The translations under genes were made by a program, and so were the position numbers. Shown piece after piece: positions 47,425-56,881 of a stretch of 64,000 nucleotides of DNA; position 1 is the stretch's first letter, and each line of letters opens with the position of its first letter. Source of the stretch: Pseudomonas putida (GTDB lineage Bacteria; Pseudomonadota; Gammaproteobacteria; Pseudomonadales; Pseudomonadaceae); contig NZ_CP113097.1 in NCBI RefSeq assembly GCF_026625125.1, positions 5,752,001 to 5,816,000 on the forward strand, in the 5' to 3' direction. A model generated the notes under the pieces. The model saw only the letters and a program-made list of their open reading frames with translations, searched no databases and had not been told where the DNA came from.

Positions 47425-47952
47425 TCAGGTGCGCGGCTTTACTGTTCCACAGTCATTGCCCAACCATACCGCCCGGGTATTCATACTGCCGCGCTGTTGC
47501 ACACCCGACGCATTGAATGTCCCGTTAACTTGGGTAGTGAACTCCTTGTCACTAAGGAAGGTTGCCTGGCCGGCACCTTGGGCTTTGGGGCAGCTGAACT
47601 GAAACTTCCAGACATTGCCGGTCCGCTCGGTAATCTTTTGCGTGCAGCCTGACTGAGGGTCCTGCAAGGGAATATCGTTGGTTTTCACCTGCTCCGGCGT
47701 CAGGCATGAACGCACGCCATTACCTGCTACCGCGATGCCCTGCTTGGCCAGTGCCCCTTCCATCATGGCCCTCTGCTCGGGCGGCAGGTTCTTCAGTTGG
47801 CCGAGCATGAACTGCATGTCCGGCAATGGCTTACCGTCGACCTGCATGTTGCTGGTGGTGAGCTCCCACAGACCAGGCTGCAACATCTGCGCATGCACAA
47901 GTGGGCTGGCCAGGCCAAAAGCCAGGGCCAGCAGTGGCAGACGAATCTTCAT
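47425..47952 (-). CDS. DUF3617 exported protein
   Basis: The 175-residue protein has a signal peptide (about 1-21, ending VHA), then MLQPGLWELTTSNMQVDGKPLPD, the usual DUF3617 opening, and four cysteines later (SCLTPEQ, SGCTQK, FSCPKA, NDCGTV). It is probably periplasmic; the role is unknown. It is divergent from the cardiolipin synthase gene. Confidence 0.87.
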   Translation of the reverse strand: MKIRLPLLALAFGLASPLVHAQMLQPGLWELTTSNMQVDGKPLPDMQFMLGQLKNLPPEQRAMMEGALAKQGIAVAGNGVRSCLTPEQVKTNDIPLQDPQSGCTQKITERTGNVWKFQFSCPKAQGAGQATFLSDKEFTTQVNGTFNASGVQQRGSMNTRAVWLGNDCGTVKPRT

Positions 47953-48082
47953 GGACGAACGCTCCTCAAAATAACCGACTCAATGGCCGGGCACAGGCTT
48001 AGACGGCAAATCCGCTTTCAGGTTGCAAGGCGGCCCTGGAAGTGTTCTGTTATCTGCTGTGTATTTGCCAAGCAGGATGCGT

Positions 48083-49522
48083 ATGGATTACCACAGCCCC
48101 TACTTCTTCGGCTATGTGCTCGGGCTCGTTCACTTGCTTGGCATAATCGCCGCGCTGCATGCGGTGTTTACCGTGCGTACGGCCCAAGGGGCAATTGCCT
48201 GGGCCATGTCGCTGTTCTTCATTCCCTACTTCACACTCATTCCCTACCTGGTGTTCGGTGCCCGCTCCTTCAACGCCTACATCAAGGCTCGGCGCCAGGC
48301 CAACCAGGAAATGCACGTGGCCATGGCCAACCTCAACTGGCGGCCTTGGGTAGAGGAAGCGCTCACAGCTCGGGAGTCGCAGAGCTACACCGCCTTGCGT
48401 GCCATGCCAAAACTTGGGCGAATGCCGTGCTTGGCCAATAACCAAGTAAAGCTGCTGATCGATGGCCAGGCCACCTTCGACGCCATCTTCGCTGCTATCG
48501 AACAAGCACGAGAAGTGGTGTTGGTACAGTTCTTCATCATCCACAACGACACCATCGGCAAAGCGCTGCAGCAACTGTTGCTGCGCAAAGCGGCCGAGGG
48601 CGTGAAGGTGTTCGTGCTGTATGACAGGGTTGGCAGCCATGCCTTGCCCGCCAGCTATAGCCAGAGCCTCAGAGACGGTGGGGTGCAGATCCACGCCTTC
48701 GCCACCCGCCGCGGCTGGTTCAATCGCTTCCAGGTGAACTTCCGTAACCACCGCAAGATTGTCGTGGTCGATGGGGTTACCGGCTTCATCGGCGGGCACA
48801 ACGTCGGTGATGAATACCTGGGTGGCAACCCTCACCTCTCACCCTGGCGTGATACCCATGTGCAGATCGGCGGCCCGGTGCTGGCTTGCCTGCAGGAGTC
48901 CTTCGCCGAAGACTGGTACTGGGCAACGCGTCAGCTACCGCCACTGATCCTGCCCGACACCTATCCGGACAACGGTGTGCTTTGCCAGGCGCTGGCCAGC
49001 GGGCCGGCAGATCCGCAAGAGACCTGCGCGCTGTTTTTCATCGAAGCCATCCATTCCGCGACTCGCCGCGTGTGGATCACAAGCCCCTACTTCATTCCCG
49101 ACGAGGCCGTGTTCGCCGCGCTGCGCCTGGCCGTGCTGCGCGGCGTGGATGTGCGCATCCTGATCCCAGCTCGCCCCGACCATCGGGTCGTTTACGCCGC
49201 CTCTAGCCTGTTCGCCTTCGAGGCGGTGCGGGCGGGGGTACGCATGTACCGCTATCAGCCAGGGTTCCTTCATCAGAAGGTGGTGTTGGTGGACGATGAG
49301 GTCAGTGCTATTGGTAGTGCCAACCTGGACAACCGCTCATTCCGGCTGAACTTCGAAATCACCCTGCTGACAGTGGATCGGGATTTCGCCGATCAGGTAG
49401 AGAAGATGTTGACCACTGACTTCGAGCAGGCCAGGGAAATTACGCCTGAGGACAGCAGTAAAACCCACCGTCTTCAACAGCTGGGGATGCGTGTAGCGCG
49501 GTTGATTTCACCGATCCTCTGA
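48083..49522 (+). CDS. clsA: Cardiolipin synthase A
   Basis: The 479-residue enzyme condenses two phosphatidylglycerols to cardiolipin and glycerol. It has two N-terminal helices (about 7-27 and 37-57) and two phospholipase D motifs: [12 protein letters not shown] and [12 protein letters not shown], each HxKx4D. ATG 48083 gives the family length; the frame is open to 48023. It precedes cfa in convergent orientation, as in P. putida, where cls, cfa and lpd are neighbours. Confidence 0.94.
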   Translation: MDYHSPYFFGYVLGLVHLLGIIAALHAVFTVRTAQGAIAWAMSLFFIPYFTLIPYLVFGARSFNAYIKARRQANQEMHVAMANLNWRPWVEEALTARESQSYTALRAMPKLGRMPCLANNQVKLLIDGQATFDAIFAAIEQAREVVLVQFFIIHNDTIGKALQQLLLRKAAEGVKVFVLYDRVGSHALPASYSQSLRDGGVQIHAFATRRGWFNRFQVNFRNHRKIVVVDGVTGFIGGHNVGDEYLGGNPHLSPWRDTHVQIGGPVLACLQESFAEDWYWATRQLPPLILPDTYPDNGVLCQALASGPADPQETCALFFIEAIHSATRRVWITSPYFIPDEAVFAALRLAVLRGVDVRILIPARPDHRVVYAASSLFAFEAVRAGVRMYRYQPGFLHQKVVLVDDEVSAIGSANLDNRSFRLNFEITLLTVDRDFADQVEKMLTTDFEQAREITPEDSSKTHRLQQLGMRVARLISPIL

Positions 49523-49526
49523 TGGG

Positions 49527-49559
49527 TGACCGGGGCCGCCTGAAGCGTGCCCCGGGTCA
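49527..49559. terminator. Hairpin between convergent clsA and cfa
   Basis: TGACCGGGGC pairs with GCCCCGGGTCA, with one bulged G. It could end both convergent transcripts; the T tract is poor. Confidence 0.5.
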
Positions 49560-49560
49560 A

Positions 49561-50745
49561 TCAGCGATACAGGTCTTCACGTGTCCAGGGCAGGTCATGA
49601 TGCCCATCGGCGTAAGGCTTGACGGCAAGGATCTGGTGCAGGTTTATCCAGCCCTTCTGGAATGCATAGGCGCAGCCAGCCAGATACAGGCGCCAAATGC
49701 GCAGGGTTTTTTCCGGTACCAGTGCAGCAGCCTTGTGCAGCTGGTTCTCCAGGTTATCGCTCCAATGGTGCAAGGTCTTGGCGTAATGCATGCGCAAGCT
49801 CTCGACATCGACGACCTCCAGCCCCGCAGCACACAGGCTCGCGCTGATCATCGACAGGTGCGGCAGCTCACCGTTGGGGAACACATAATGGTCGATGAAT
49901 TCACCCGCCCCTCGCCCCACCGGACGACCATCGACGTGCTTGGCGGTGATGCCATGGTTCATCACCAGGCCACCCTCGCGCACAGCGCCGAACAGTTTCT
50001 GGCTGTACAGCGCCAGGTTGGCGTGCCCGACATGCTCGAACATGCCGACGCTGACGACCTTGTCGAAGCGGCCATCCTGAGGGAGGTCGCGGTAGTCGAG
50101 GATCTGCAGCTCGACCTTGTCAGCCAGGCCCTCTGCCTTGACGCGCTGCCGCGCCAGCTTGAGCTGTTCCTTGCTCAAGGTGATGCCGAACACCTTGGCA
50201 CCGTACTCGCGTGCGGCGAAGCGTGACAGCCCACCCCAACCGCAGCCGACATCCAGCAGGTAGTCATGGGCCTGCAGCCGCAGCTTGCGGCACAGATGGT
50301 CAAACTTGTCCTGCTGTGCCTGATCGAGGGTATTGTCCGGCTCACGGAAGTAGGCACACGAATACGCCATGTCCTGATCGAGCCAGAGTTGATAGAACGC
50401 GTTGGACACGTCGTAGTGGTAGGAGATGGACTCGGCGTCTGTGCGCTTGTCGTGAGCCACACGTGGTGGCGGTGCCTCATCGTCCTCCGTCAGCAAGGCT
50501 TCGCTCAGCTCATCGCACACCCGAATGGCTTCCCCGATGTCGCCCTCCAACTCCAGCTTGCCTTCCACGAAAGCAGCACCCAGCTGGTGCATGCTTGGAT
50601 GGGTCAGCTGGGCGATCAGCTGAGGCTCCTTGACCAGGATAGTGACCTGCGGACTGGGCCCCAGGTCGAACTGGTTGCCGTCCCACAGCTTCAGACGAAG
50701 TGGCAAGTGCAGGCTCTGCAGCGCCGGCGGAAGTTGCGCAAGCAT
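49561..50745 (-). CDS. cfa: Cyclopropane-fatty-acyl-phospholipid synthase
   Basis: The 394-residue enzyme adds a methylene bridge from S-adenosylmethionine to unsaturated acyl chains of membrane lipids, usually in stationary phase. It has an N-terminal lipid-binding domain and a methyltransferase domain with the SAM motif DVGCGWGGLSRFAA. VGMFEHVGHANLALY and the C-terminal WRLYLAGCAYAFQKGWIN are family signatures. Upstream is a divergent dihydrolipoyl dehydrogenase gene. Confidence 0.94.
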   Translation of the reverse strand: MLAQLPPALQSLHLPLRLKLWDGNQFDLGPSPQVTILVKEPQLIAQLTHPSMHQLGAAFVEGKLELEGDIGEAIRVCDELSEALLTEDDEAPPPRVAHDKRTDAESISYHYDVSNAFYQLWLDQDMAYSCAYFREPDNTLDQAQQDKFDHLCRKLRLQAHDYLLDVGCGWGGLSRFAAREYGAKVFGITLSKEQLKLARQRVKAEGLADKVELQILDYRDLPQDGRFDKVVSVGMFEHVGHANLALYSQKLFGAVREGGLVMNHGITAKHVDGRPVGRGAGEFIDHYVFPNGELPHLSMISASLCAAGLEVVDVESLRMHYAKTLHHWSDNLENQLHKAAALVPEKTLRIWRLYLAGCAYAFQKGWINLHQILAVKPYADGHHDLPWTREDLYR

Positions 50746-50872
50746 GAACGACCCTCCTTCTGGGCTCGATACATGAAATTTCGAACACCACCGAAACAGG
50801 GTAGTTCAACCGTGCGAAATTTCCGCTGAACGAGACCAAGGTCTACAACTAACTGATCTATGAATATTTCAG

Positions 50873-50884
50873 ATTGTATACAAT
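50873..50884. promoter_or_regulatory. GntR-type palindrome between cfa and lpd
   Basis: ATTGTATACAAT is a perfect 12-bp palindrome of the type bound by FadR/VanR-group GntR regulators. It lies 61 bp upstream of lpd and 128 bp upstream of cfa. No GntR gene of that group is nearby. Confidence 0.4.
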
Positions 50885-50944
50885 TTGTCGTTCTCAGCTT
50901 AACCTTGTGTCCCTCTCGCGCTTCCTCATCTGGAGTAGAAACCC

Positions 50945-52345
50945 ATGAAATCCTATGACGTGGTGATCATCGGCGGTGGCCCCGGCGGCTACAACGCGGC
51001 GATTCGTGCTGGGCAACTTGGCTTGAGTGTCGCCTGTGTGGAAGGCCGCTCGACCCTTGGCGGCACCTGCCTCAATGTGGGCTGCATGCCGTCCAAGGCA
51101 TTGCTGCATGCCTCCGAATTGTATGAGGCCGCCAGCGGTGACGAGTTTGCCCACCTGGGCATCGAGGTGAAGCCAACCCTGAACCTCGCCCAGATGATGA
51201 AACAGAAGGACGAGAGCGTGACTGGCCTGACCAAGGGCATCGAGTACCTGTTTCGCAAGAACAAGGTCGAGTGGATCAAAGGCTGGGGCCGCCTGGATGG
51301 CGCCGACAAGGTTATCGTCAAAGCCGAGGACGGCAGCGAGACCGCGTTGCAGGCCAAGGACATCGTCATCGCTACCGGGTCCGAGCCCACTCCCCTGCCC
51401 GGCGTGACTATCGATAACCAACGCATCATCGACTCCACGGGCGCCTTGGCCCTCCCCGAGGTGCCCAAGCACCTGATCGTGATCGGCGCTGGTGTGATCG
51501 GCCTGGAGCTGGGTTCGGTGTGGCGCCGCCTGGGCAGCCAGGTCACCGTCATCGAATACCTGGACCGCATCTGCCCCGGTACTGATGAGGAAACGGCAAA
51601 GACCCTGCAAAAGGCCCTGGCCAAGCAAGGCATGGCCTTCAAGCTCGGCAGCAAGGTGACCCAAGCGACGGCCTCACCCGACGGCGTCAGCCTGACGCTA
51701 GAGCCGGCCGCAGGCGGTACTGCAGAAACACTGCAAGCCGACTACGTGCTGGTTGCCATCGGCCGTCGTCCTTATACCCAAGGCCTGAATCTGGAAAGCG
51801 TCGGGCTGCAAACCGATAAACGCGGCATGCTCACCAACGAGCATCATCGCACCTCAGTGCCGGGAGTGTGGGTGATTGGCGACGTCACCTCCGGCCCGAT
51901 GCTGGCGCACAAAGCCGAAGACGAAGCCGTCGCCTGCATCGAGCGCATCGCCGGCAAACCCCACGAGGTCAATTACAACCTGATCCCCGGGGTGATCTAT
52001 ACCCGCCCCGAGTTGGCCAGCGTCGGCAAGACCGAAGAGCAGCTCAAGGCAGAAGGCCGCGCCTACAAAGTGGGCAAGTTCCCCTTCACCGCCAACAGCC
52101 GCGCGAAGATCAACCATGAAACCGAAGGCTTCGCCAAAGTCATCGCCGATGCCAACACCGATGAAGTACTGGGCGTGCATCTGGTCGGCCCAAGCGTCAG
52201 CGAGATGATCGGCGAATTCTGCGTGGCAATGGAGTTCTCCGCCTCTGCTGAAGACATCGCCCTCACCTGCCACCCGCACCCCACCCGCTCCGAGGCCTTG
52301 CGCCAGGCGGCGATGAACGTGGATGGGATGGCGATGCAGATTTGA
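50945..52345 (+). CDS. lpd3: Dihydrolipoyl dehydrogenase
   Basis: The 466-residue flavoprotein reoxidises protein-bound dihydrolipoamide with NAD+. It shows the FAD motif VIIGGGPGGYNAAI, the redox disulfide GGTCLNVGCMPSKALL, the NAD fold VIGAGVIGLELG and the catalytic HPHPTRSEA. No other subunits of a 2-oxo acid complex are close. The symbol follows the P. putida isozyme found next to cls and cfa. Confidence 0.9.
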   Translation: MKSYDVVIIGGGPGGYNAAIRAGQLGLSVACVEGRSTLGGTCLNVGCMPSKALLHASELYEAASGDEFAHLGIEVKPTLNLAQMMKQKDESVTGLTKGIEYLFRKNKVEWIKGWGRLDGADKVIVKAEDGSETALQAKDIVIATGSEPTPLPGVTIDNQRIIDSTGALALPEVPKHLIVIGAGVIGLELGSVWRRLGSQVTVIEYLDRICPGTDEETAKTLQKALAKQGMAFKLGSKVTQATASPDGVSLTLEPAAGGTAETLQADYVLVAIGRRPYTQGLNLESVGLQTDKRGMLTNEHHRTSVPGVWVIGDVTSGPMLAHKAEDEAVACIERIAGKPHEVNYNLIPGVIYTRPELASVGKTEEQLKAEGRAYKVGKFPFTANSRAKINHETEGFAKVIADANTDEVLGVHLVGPSVSEMIGEFCVAMEFSASAEDIALTCHPHPTRSEALRQAAMNVDGMAMQI

Positions 52346-52698
52346 GGTTCGACACTCCGGACCGGACTGATGCGATAGAGAATCAAACTATCGCAACTTG
52401 AAACGACGCAGCTTGACGCGGTTTCAATATCACCGGTGGCTGGTCGGCCGCCGGTGCAGAGCGCGCAATGAGCAAGAGCTTCTACGCCTCAGCCCCTTTG
52501 TTCAGCCGTCAGTCGCGTCAAAACCGGGGCTTCGACTCGGTTCTGACCCGCTATAGGCGTCATTCTCGAGCAGCGCCAGCCGTCTTGCGGGTAGGCCGAT
52601 GTCATCTCATACATCGCTTTTTCGATCGCCAGACCGCTCAACGAGACCCGAGGCATACCTTTGTTAAAGCGGCTAATAGCGGGAGTGCAGCAAGCCTG
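52346..52698. other. Non-coding stretch with one copy of the flanking repeat
   Basis: The interval follows lpd3 and marks the left edge of the suspected insert. It contains the repeat at about 52365-52420 (TAGAGAATCAAACTATCGC at 52376-52394). A 135-codon plus-strand frame here has no recognisable product and no good ribosome site. Confidence 0.55.
52365..52420 (+). repeat. Left copy of diverged direct repeat
   Basis: ACTGATGCGATAGAGAATCA continues into AACTATCGC and then GAAACGACGC. The same order of elements occurs at 63118-63175 in the same orientation. The two copies bracket about 10.7 kb. Confidence 0.65.
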
Positions 52699-52845
52699 CT
52701 AGTAATAGCGCTTCCCAAGGATGTACCAAGGAGTCGACTGTGCACTCGGGACAATTGCGAGCAGCGTCCAGCCGTCTTTGAGCAACTCATTCGCGGACGC
52801 CTGACCAAGCACTTCAATAACTTCGGTAGCTTCGTGCAATTGCAT
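52699..52845 (-). CDS. Very small conserved-type protein
   Basis: The 48-residue product runs from MQLHEATEVIEVLGQASANE to TPWYILGKRYY. Short proteins with ANELLKDGWTLLAIVP and a final YxLGK recur next to unrelated genes in Pseudomonas, as I recall, but no function is known. The frame is open upstream to 52914; ATG 52845 is chosen since the conserved part begins there. It starts just downstream of the OprD-type porin on the same strand. Confidence 0.55.
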   Translation of the reverse strand: MQLHEATEVIEVLGQASANELLKDGWTLLAIVPSAQSTPWYILGKRYY

Positions 52846-52861
52846 GATGAGATTCGGCCTT

Positions 52862-54103
52862 CTAGAGAATATTGAGCGGGTAGCTGACGATAAGGCGGTT
52901 CTCATCGTAGTCACTGGCGTTGAAATTTCGTCTGACGCTGGAGTTTCGCCACCGCAGGCCTAGATCCCTCAATTTGCCGCTCTGAAACACATAACCCAGC
53001 TCTGATTCTCTTACCCATTCCGAACCGTCTTTGACGGTTCTCAATTCCACGTTATCGCCATGCACATACCGCGTCATGAAAGTCAGACCAGGTATCCCGT
53101 AACCGACGAAATTGAGGTCATAGCGAACCTGCCAGGATCTTTCGCGAGGACTGTCGAAGGCATGGTTGAAGGTGTTGTTCGCAAGGTAAATGCCGCCGGT
53201 CCCACCGATGCGCATCCAGCCTGTGTCACCCGAAACATTTTGCAGCCCGATACTCATCGAGTGCTGAGCGATGTTGAGGCTGAATAGGGCCGAAGCTGTC
53301 TGGTTATCTAGCGAGCCTGCCTTTGCAGCGCCAGCATCCTTGCCCCAGAAATAGCCAAGGTTTGAGGTAAGCGATACCGTTTGGCTGAGCTGCCATTTCT
53401 GGATGAGCCCAAGGTAGTGCTGCTTGTAGATGTTATCCAACTCCCCCGACCAGAGACGGACAGTCGTATTTTTGGAGCTGGAGCGGTAGTCAGCGCCAAG
53501 GAATTTGAAGGAGCCTGACTGCGCAGATCCGAATGAAAGGTCCTCCATGGAGGAGTCATTTCGAAGGCTGGTTTTGGTGAACTCGCCTGCGTACAACGAC
53601 CAGTTCTTCAGCTCTTGCGAAGCAATCTGAGCACCGCGAAAGGTCTGCGGCAGAGCCCTGAAGTCGTCTGCGGTGACGATCGGGAAATTAGGCATCCACT
53701 CGCCGACCTTGAGCTCGGTGTTCGAAAGCTTCGCCTTCAGTGCAACACCAAGCCTGCCGAAGCTTCCGGCTGGATCACCATCGCCATCCTTGGGCAACAG
53801 CAGCGCACCGTACTCCCCTGCGCCCCCGTCGAGCTTCACTGCATACTTACCCAAGATATCCACGCCGAAGCCCAAGGTGCCCTGTGTAAATCCTGACCTG
53901 AGATCAAAGATAAAACTCTGCGTCCACTCACGGGCGTGGCTCTGAGCGACACGAGGTGCAGTGAAATTGCGTTCAAAAAAGAAGTTTCTTAAGGTTAGAT
54001 TGGCGCTGGTATCTCCCACGAATCCTTCAGCCCACACATTGATAGGCAGTAGGAGAGTAGGAACGACGAGAAAAAGGCTTTTGCGATTTGCATGAATGTT
54101 CAA
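52862..54103 (-). CDS. OprD-family outer-membrane porin
   Basis: The 413-residue substrate-specific channel has a signal peptide (about 1-25, ending VWA) and OprD features (SANLTLRNFFFERNF near the start, alternating beta strands, terminal SYPLNIL). OprD/OpdK-type porins take up carboxylates or basic amino acids. The start is TTG 54103, eight bases after AGGGG; no in-frame ATG fits. An AAAAACAA motif lies just before the ribosome site. It is the last gene of the minus-strand run after the aldolase gene. Confidence 0.88.
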   Translation of the reverse strand: MNIHANRKSLFLVVPTLLLPINVWAEGFVGDTSANLTLRNFFFERNFTAPRVAQSHAREWTQSFIFDLRSGFTQGTLGFGVDILGKYAVKLDGGAGEYGALLLPKDGDGDPAGSFGRLGVALKAKLSNTELKVGEWMPNFPIVTADDFRALPQTFRGAQIASQELKNWSLYAGEFTKTSLRNDSSMEDLSFGSAQSGSFKFLGADYRSSSKNTTVRLWSGELDNIYKQHYLGLIQKWQLSQTVSLTSNLGYFWGKDAGAAKAGSLDNQTASALFSLNIAQHSMSIGLQNVSGDTGWMRIGGTGGIYLANNTFNHAFDSPRERSWQVRYDLNFVGYGIPGLTFMTRYVHGDNVELRTVKDGSEWVRESELGYVFQSGKLRDLGLRWRNSSVRRNFNASDYDENRLIVSYPLNIL

Positions 54104-54317
54104 GACCGGTCCCCTGTTGTTTTTATTGAAGGGCTTTGTTGGCCTGTCATCGCCGGTTGAGCGGGCGAATGCCGTCCTTCCGGGAAAACGGATCGTTGTT
54201 CGTGCGTAAAGCAGAGTCCGAATCGAAGGTTGCCAAGGCCCTGATGCGCAGGGCCGTGGCCGGTATTTCAGCTGAAGGCCAACACCGAAAAGGCTCTGTG
54301 CTGGCCTTGGCTTGGGA
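54104..54317. other. Gap between aldolase and porin genes
   Basis: The 214 bp contain inverted segments near 54230-54310 (AAGGCC and GGCCTT types) that could form a hairpin after the aldolase gene, and the A-rich leader of the porin. No gene was seen. Confidence 0.45.
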
Positions 54318-55247
54318 TCAGACCAGGCCAGCGCTGCGCAGGGCGTCAGCGATTTCCTTATCGGCGCCTTCGGCCAGAGGCAGCAGCGGCGAACGCACGG
54401 TGGCGTGATCCAGGATGCCACGAGCAACCAGGCCGTGTTTCAGGGCCACGGTGCCTTCCATGTGGGAACCGCGGTGGTAGACGTTACGGGTTACCGGCAG
54501 CAGCTTATCGTGGATGGCGCGAGCAGCTGGGTAGTCGCGACGCTTACCAGCAGCGATCAGCTCGATCAGCGGCTCAGGGGTCAGGCCGCCGTAGCCCACC
54601 AGCGCACCGTCAACGTCGAACATGGTGTGCAGCAGGTATTCGTCATGGCAGGTCAGGATCTGCAGGTCCGGCACTTCACGACGGATTACTGGGATCTCGG
54701 TGTCCCAACGACGCATGTTACGAACACCGTTCTTCATGGCGAAGACGCCAGGCTGCTTGGCGATTTCCAGCTGGGTTTCCAGGTCGTAGGTGGCCTTGGT
54801 CACGTCTGGGTACTGGAAGAGGATCAGCGGCAGACCGCTTTCCTCATAGATTGCCTTGTAACGGTCCTGAGCGGCGCCTTTCTGGTAGCCGAAGCGCAGC
54901 CAGCCGTGGGACGGGTACACCAGACCAGCAGCAGCACCGTTGTCTACAGCGCGTTTGGCTTCTTCAGCAGCGACTTGCGTACCTTCGCCGGTGATGCCGG
55001 CGATGATTGGCAGACGGCCGCCAACCGATTCTTTGAAAGCCTGGATGACGCGGCCCTGTTCGGCCTGGGTCAGGAAAGTACCTTCACCAGCGTGACCTAA
55101 AACGACCAGACCTTTAACGCCTTCGATGCTGCCCAGCCAAGAGCCCAGTTTCTGAATGGCTGCGTAGTCAACTTCACCGTCACGGGTGAACGGAGTCACT
55201 GGGGCAGGAACGAGGCCTTTCAGGTCGATGGTATTTTTAGTGCTCAT
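54318..55247 (-). CDS. DapA/NanA-superfamily aldolase or dehydratase
   Basis: The 309-residue TIM-barrel protein of the dihydrodipicolinate synthase superfamily forms a Schiff base with pyruvate-like substrates. The catalytic Lys is in VFAMKNGVRN and the Tyr in LFQYPDVT. The usual GTTGE loop is replaced by GHAGEGTFL, so it is not lysine-pathway DapA, and the substrate is unknown. ATG 55247 is chosen over upstream in-frame Met codons because it opens the family domain. It lies between MFS and porin genes and is likely part of an uptake and cleavage pathway for an organic acid. Confidence 0.82.
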   Translation of the reverse strand: MSTKNTIDLKGLVPAPVTPFTRDGEVDYAAIQKLGSWLGSIEGVKGLVVLGHAGEGTFLTQAEQGRVIQAFKESVGGRLPIIAGITGEGTQVAAEEAKRAVDNGAAAGLVYPSHGWLRFGYQKGAAQDRYKAIYEESGLPLILFQYPDVTKATYDLETQLEIAKQPGVFAMKNGVRNMRRWDTEIPVIRREVPDLQILTCHDEYLLHTMFDVDGALVGYGGLTPEPLIELIAAGKRRDYPAARAIHDKLLPVTRNVYHRGSHMEGTVALKHGLVARGILDHATVRSPLLPLAEGADKEIADALRSAGLV

Positions 55248-55370
55248 TTTTGTTACCTCTGGTTTAGTTAATTTTCGCAACTTACGCATGCGCGGGCGCA
55301 AAACACATATGGATGTGCTCTGAGTTTGCTGCTGAGTCAGGTACCGCCGTGTGGACTTGCTAGTTGAAGC

Positions 55371-56762
55371 TTATGGCGAAAGTTCTTCCAGAATCCGCCC
55401 TTTTGTCTCAATTGCAAACAAAAATGTGATGATTGCAGTGATCAGCAATACAACTGCGAAAGTTCCGAACACATACTGAACACCTGCACCGGAAACTGTA
55501 AAACCTACAATGATCGGACCAAGGGCAGAACCCATTCTCAACCAAGCACTACCAACACCTGTTCCCAGAGCGCGCAGTCGAGTTGGATAGAGCTCTGCCG
55601 AGTACAAATAGAGAGAGAATGTAACTGTTTGTACCAGTGCGTATCCCAAACCAGCCAAGGCCAGAATCTTGAGTGGGGCGCTTGCTCCAGTAGTTGCCAG
55701 GATCGCCAGTGGAATGACAGCCAAGAAGAGCGCACCAATATACCAACGGCGACGGCCGACTTTGTCAATAAGCAGTGCACAAATTACGGCGGCAACTACA
55801 CCACCGGCTGAAGTCATAAATCCATAAGCCAGGCTTGTTTCAAGCGGCAAGTTGAAGTGTTGGCGATAAAGGGTTGGCAGCCAGGTAATTAGCCCATTGG
55901 CGACCATATAGGAGCCAAACCACATTGCCCAGATCACCAGCGATCGCTTGAAATACATGCCGTGGAAAAGCTCTTTCCACCCCAAAGCGTTTTTGTCCGT
56001 TTGAATCTGTGGGACTTCCACTGGAGGCTGCAACGTTTTGCCAGCTTTCAGCGCGCTGTTTTCCAACCGTGTGACGATTCGATCAGCTTCGTCCATGCGG
56101 CCTTTGGAGGCCAGCCAGCGCGGCGATTCGAACAAGAAGAAGCGCAGGGGAATCAGCAGCATGGCAGGGATAATCCCCACCGCGAACATGGCTTGCCAAC
56201 CATAGATAGGTACAAGGAAGTAACCAATGATGCCGGCTCCGACCAAGCCCAACAGGAACATGACCTCGTAAAGGAGGAAGAATTTTCCTCGCTTCTTCGA
56301 GCCGATTAGCTCATTGATGTAAGCACTGGCGACAGGTACCTCTCCTCCCGTACCGATGCCTTGGATGAACCGGAACGCGATCATCATCGCTGCGCCTGAG
56401 GCGAATAGACAAGCCACGTCCATCGACACGAACAGGAGGATGGTGAAGGTCAGTACCTTCATACGTCCAAGCTTCTCAGCGAGCCAGCCAAAGATCAGCG
56501 CACCGAACAGCTGGCCCAGATAGCCCGCCGAAAGAATCATGCCGATCTGCGCACCGCTCAATCCCCACTCCTTGGCCAGCACCGGCATTGCATATGCGAT
56601 CGCAATGACGGTATAGCCATCAAAGAATGTTGCGGCGCCGATAATGTTTCGAGCCCAAAACACCTGCTTAGTTATCGGGAGTCGCTCTAACCGAGCACTT
56701 ATATTAGCCTGGCTTTTCACCCTTTCCGGCAAGGGTTCAGTCTCTACTTTCTGCATTAACAT
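55371..56762 (-). CDS. MFS transporter, sugar-acid/aromatic-acid type
   Basis: The 463-residue inner-membrane transporter has 12 predicted helices. Family motifs: GWLAEKLGRMK (loop 2-3), IGTGGEVPVASAYINE, and the repeat in the second half LLIDKVGRRRW. The long central loop and the PxxLR-type TRLRALGTG fit the sugar/aromatic acid symporters. ATG 56762 has AAAGG 8 bp upstream; the frame is open to 56825. It uses more A/T-rich codons than the core genes, supporting transfer. It is followed by the aldolase and porin genes. Confidence 0.9.
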   Translation of the reverse strand: MLMQKVETEPLPERVKSQANISARLERLPITKQVFWARNIIGAATFFDGYTVIAIAYAMPVLAKEWGLSGAQIGMILSAGYLGQLFGALIFGWLAEKLGRMKVLTFTILLFVSMDVACLFASGAAMMIAFRFIQGIGTGGEVPVASAYINELIGSKKRGKFFLLYEVMFLLGLVGAGIIGYFLVPIYGWQAMFAVGIIPAMLLIPLRFFLFESPRWLASKGRMDEADRIVTRLENSALKAGKTLQPPVEVPQIQTDKNALGWKELFHGMYFKRSLVIWAMWFGSYMVANGLITWLPTLYRQHFNLPLETSLAYGFMTSAGGVVAAVICALLIDKVGRRRWYIGALFLAVIPLAILATTGASAPLKILALAGLGYALVQTVTFSLYLYSAELYPTRLRALGTGVGSAWLRMGSALGPIIVGFTVSGAGVQYVFGTFAVVLLITAIITFLFAIETKGRILEELSP

Positions 56763-56773
56763 AGCACTACCTT

Positions 56774-56781
56774 TTATTATT
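56774..56781 (-). promoter_or_regulatory. Hfq/Crc-type A-rich motif at the MFS start
   Basis: AATAATAA (AANAANAA type) lies on the minus strand just before the ribosome site of the MFS gene. Similar motifs lie beside the starts of the aldolase (55247-55254), porin (54117-54124) and small Cys ORF (57161-57172). Confidence 0.5.
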
Positions 56782-56881
56782 TTTTGCGTTTTTCGGGGCG
56801 AGCACAAGCTCGCCGTGGTAAACACAGTGCAATGGCGTAGCTAATCTAGAAGCTGCTTTGTATCAGTTCAATGTCACCACG

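Noticed and set aside
47314..47652. 112-codon plus-strand frame near parS
   Set aside because: Its 3' half is antisense to the DUF3617 gene, and the 5' half has no ribosome site or motif.
52468..52875. 135-codon plus-strand frame after lpd3
   Set aside because: There is no good ribosome site or family resemblance, and it overlaps the small minus-strand gene after the porin.
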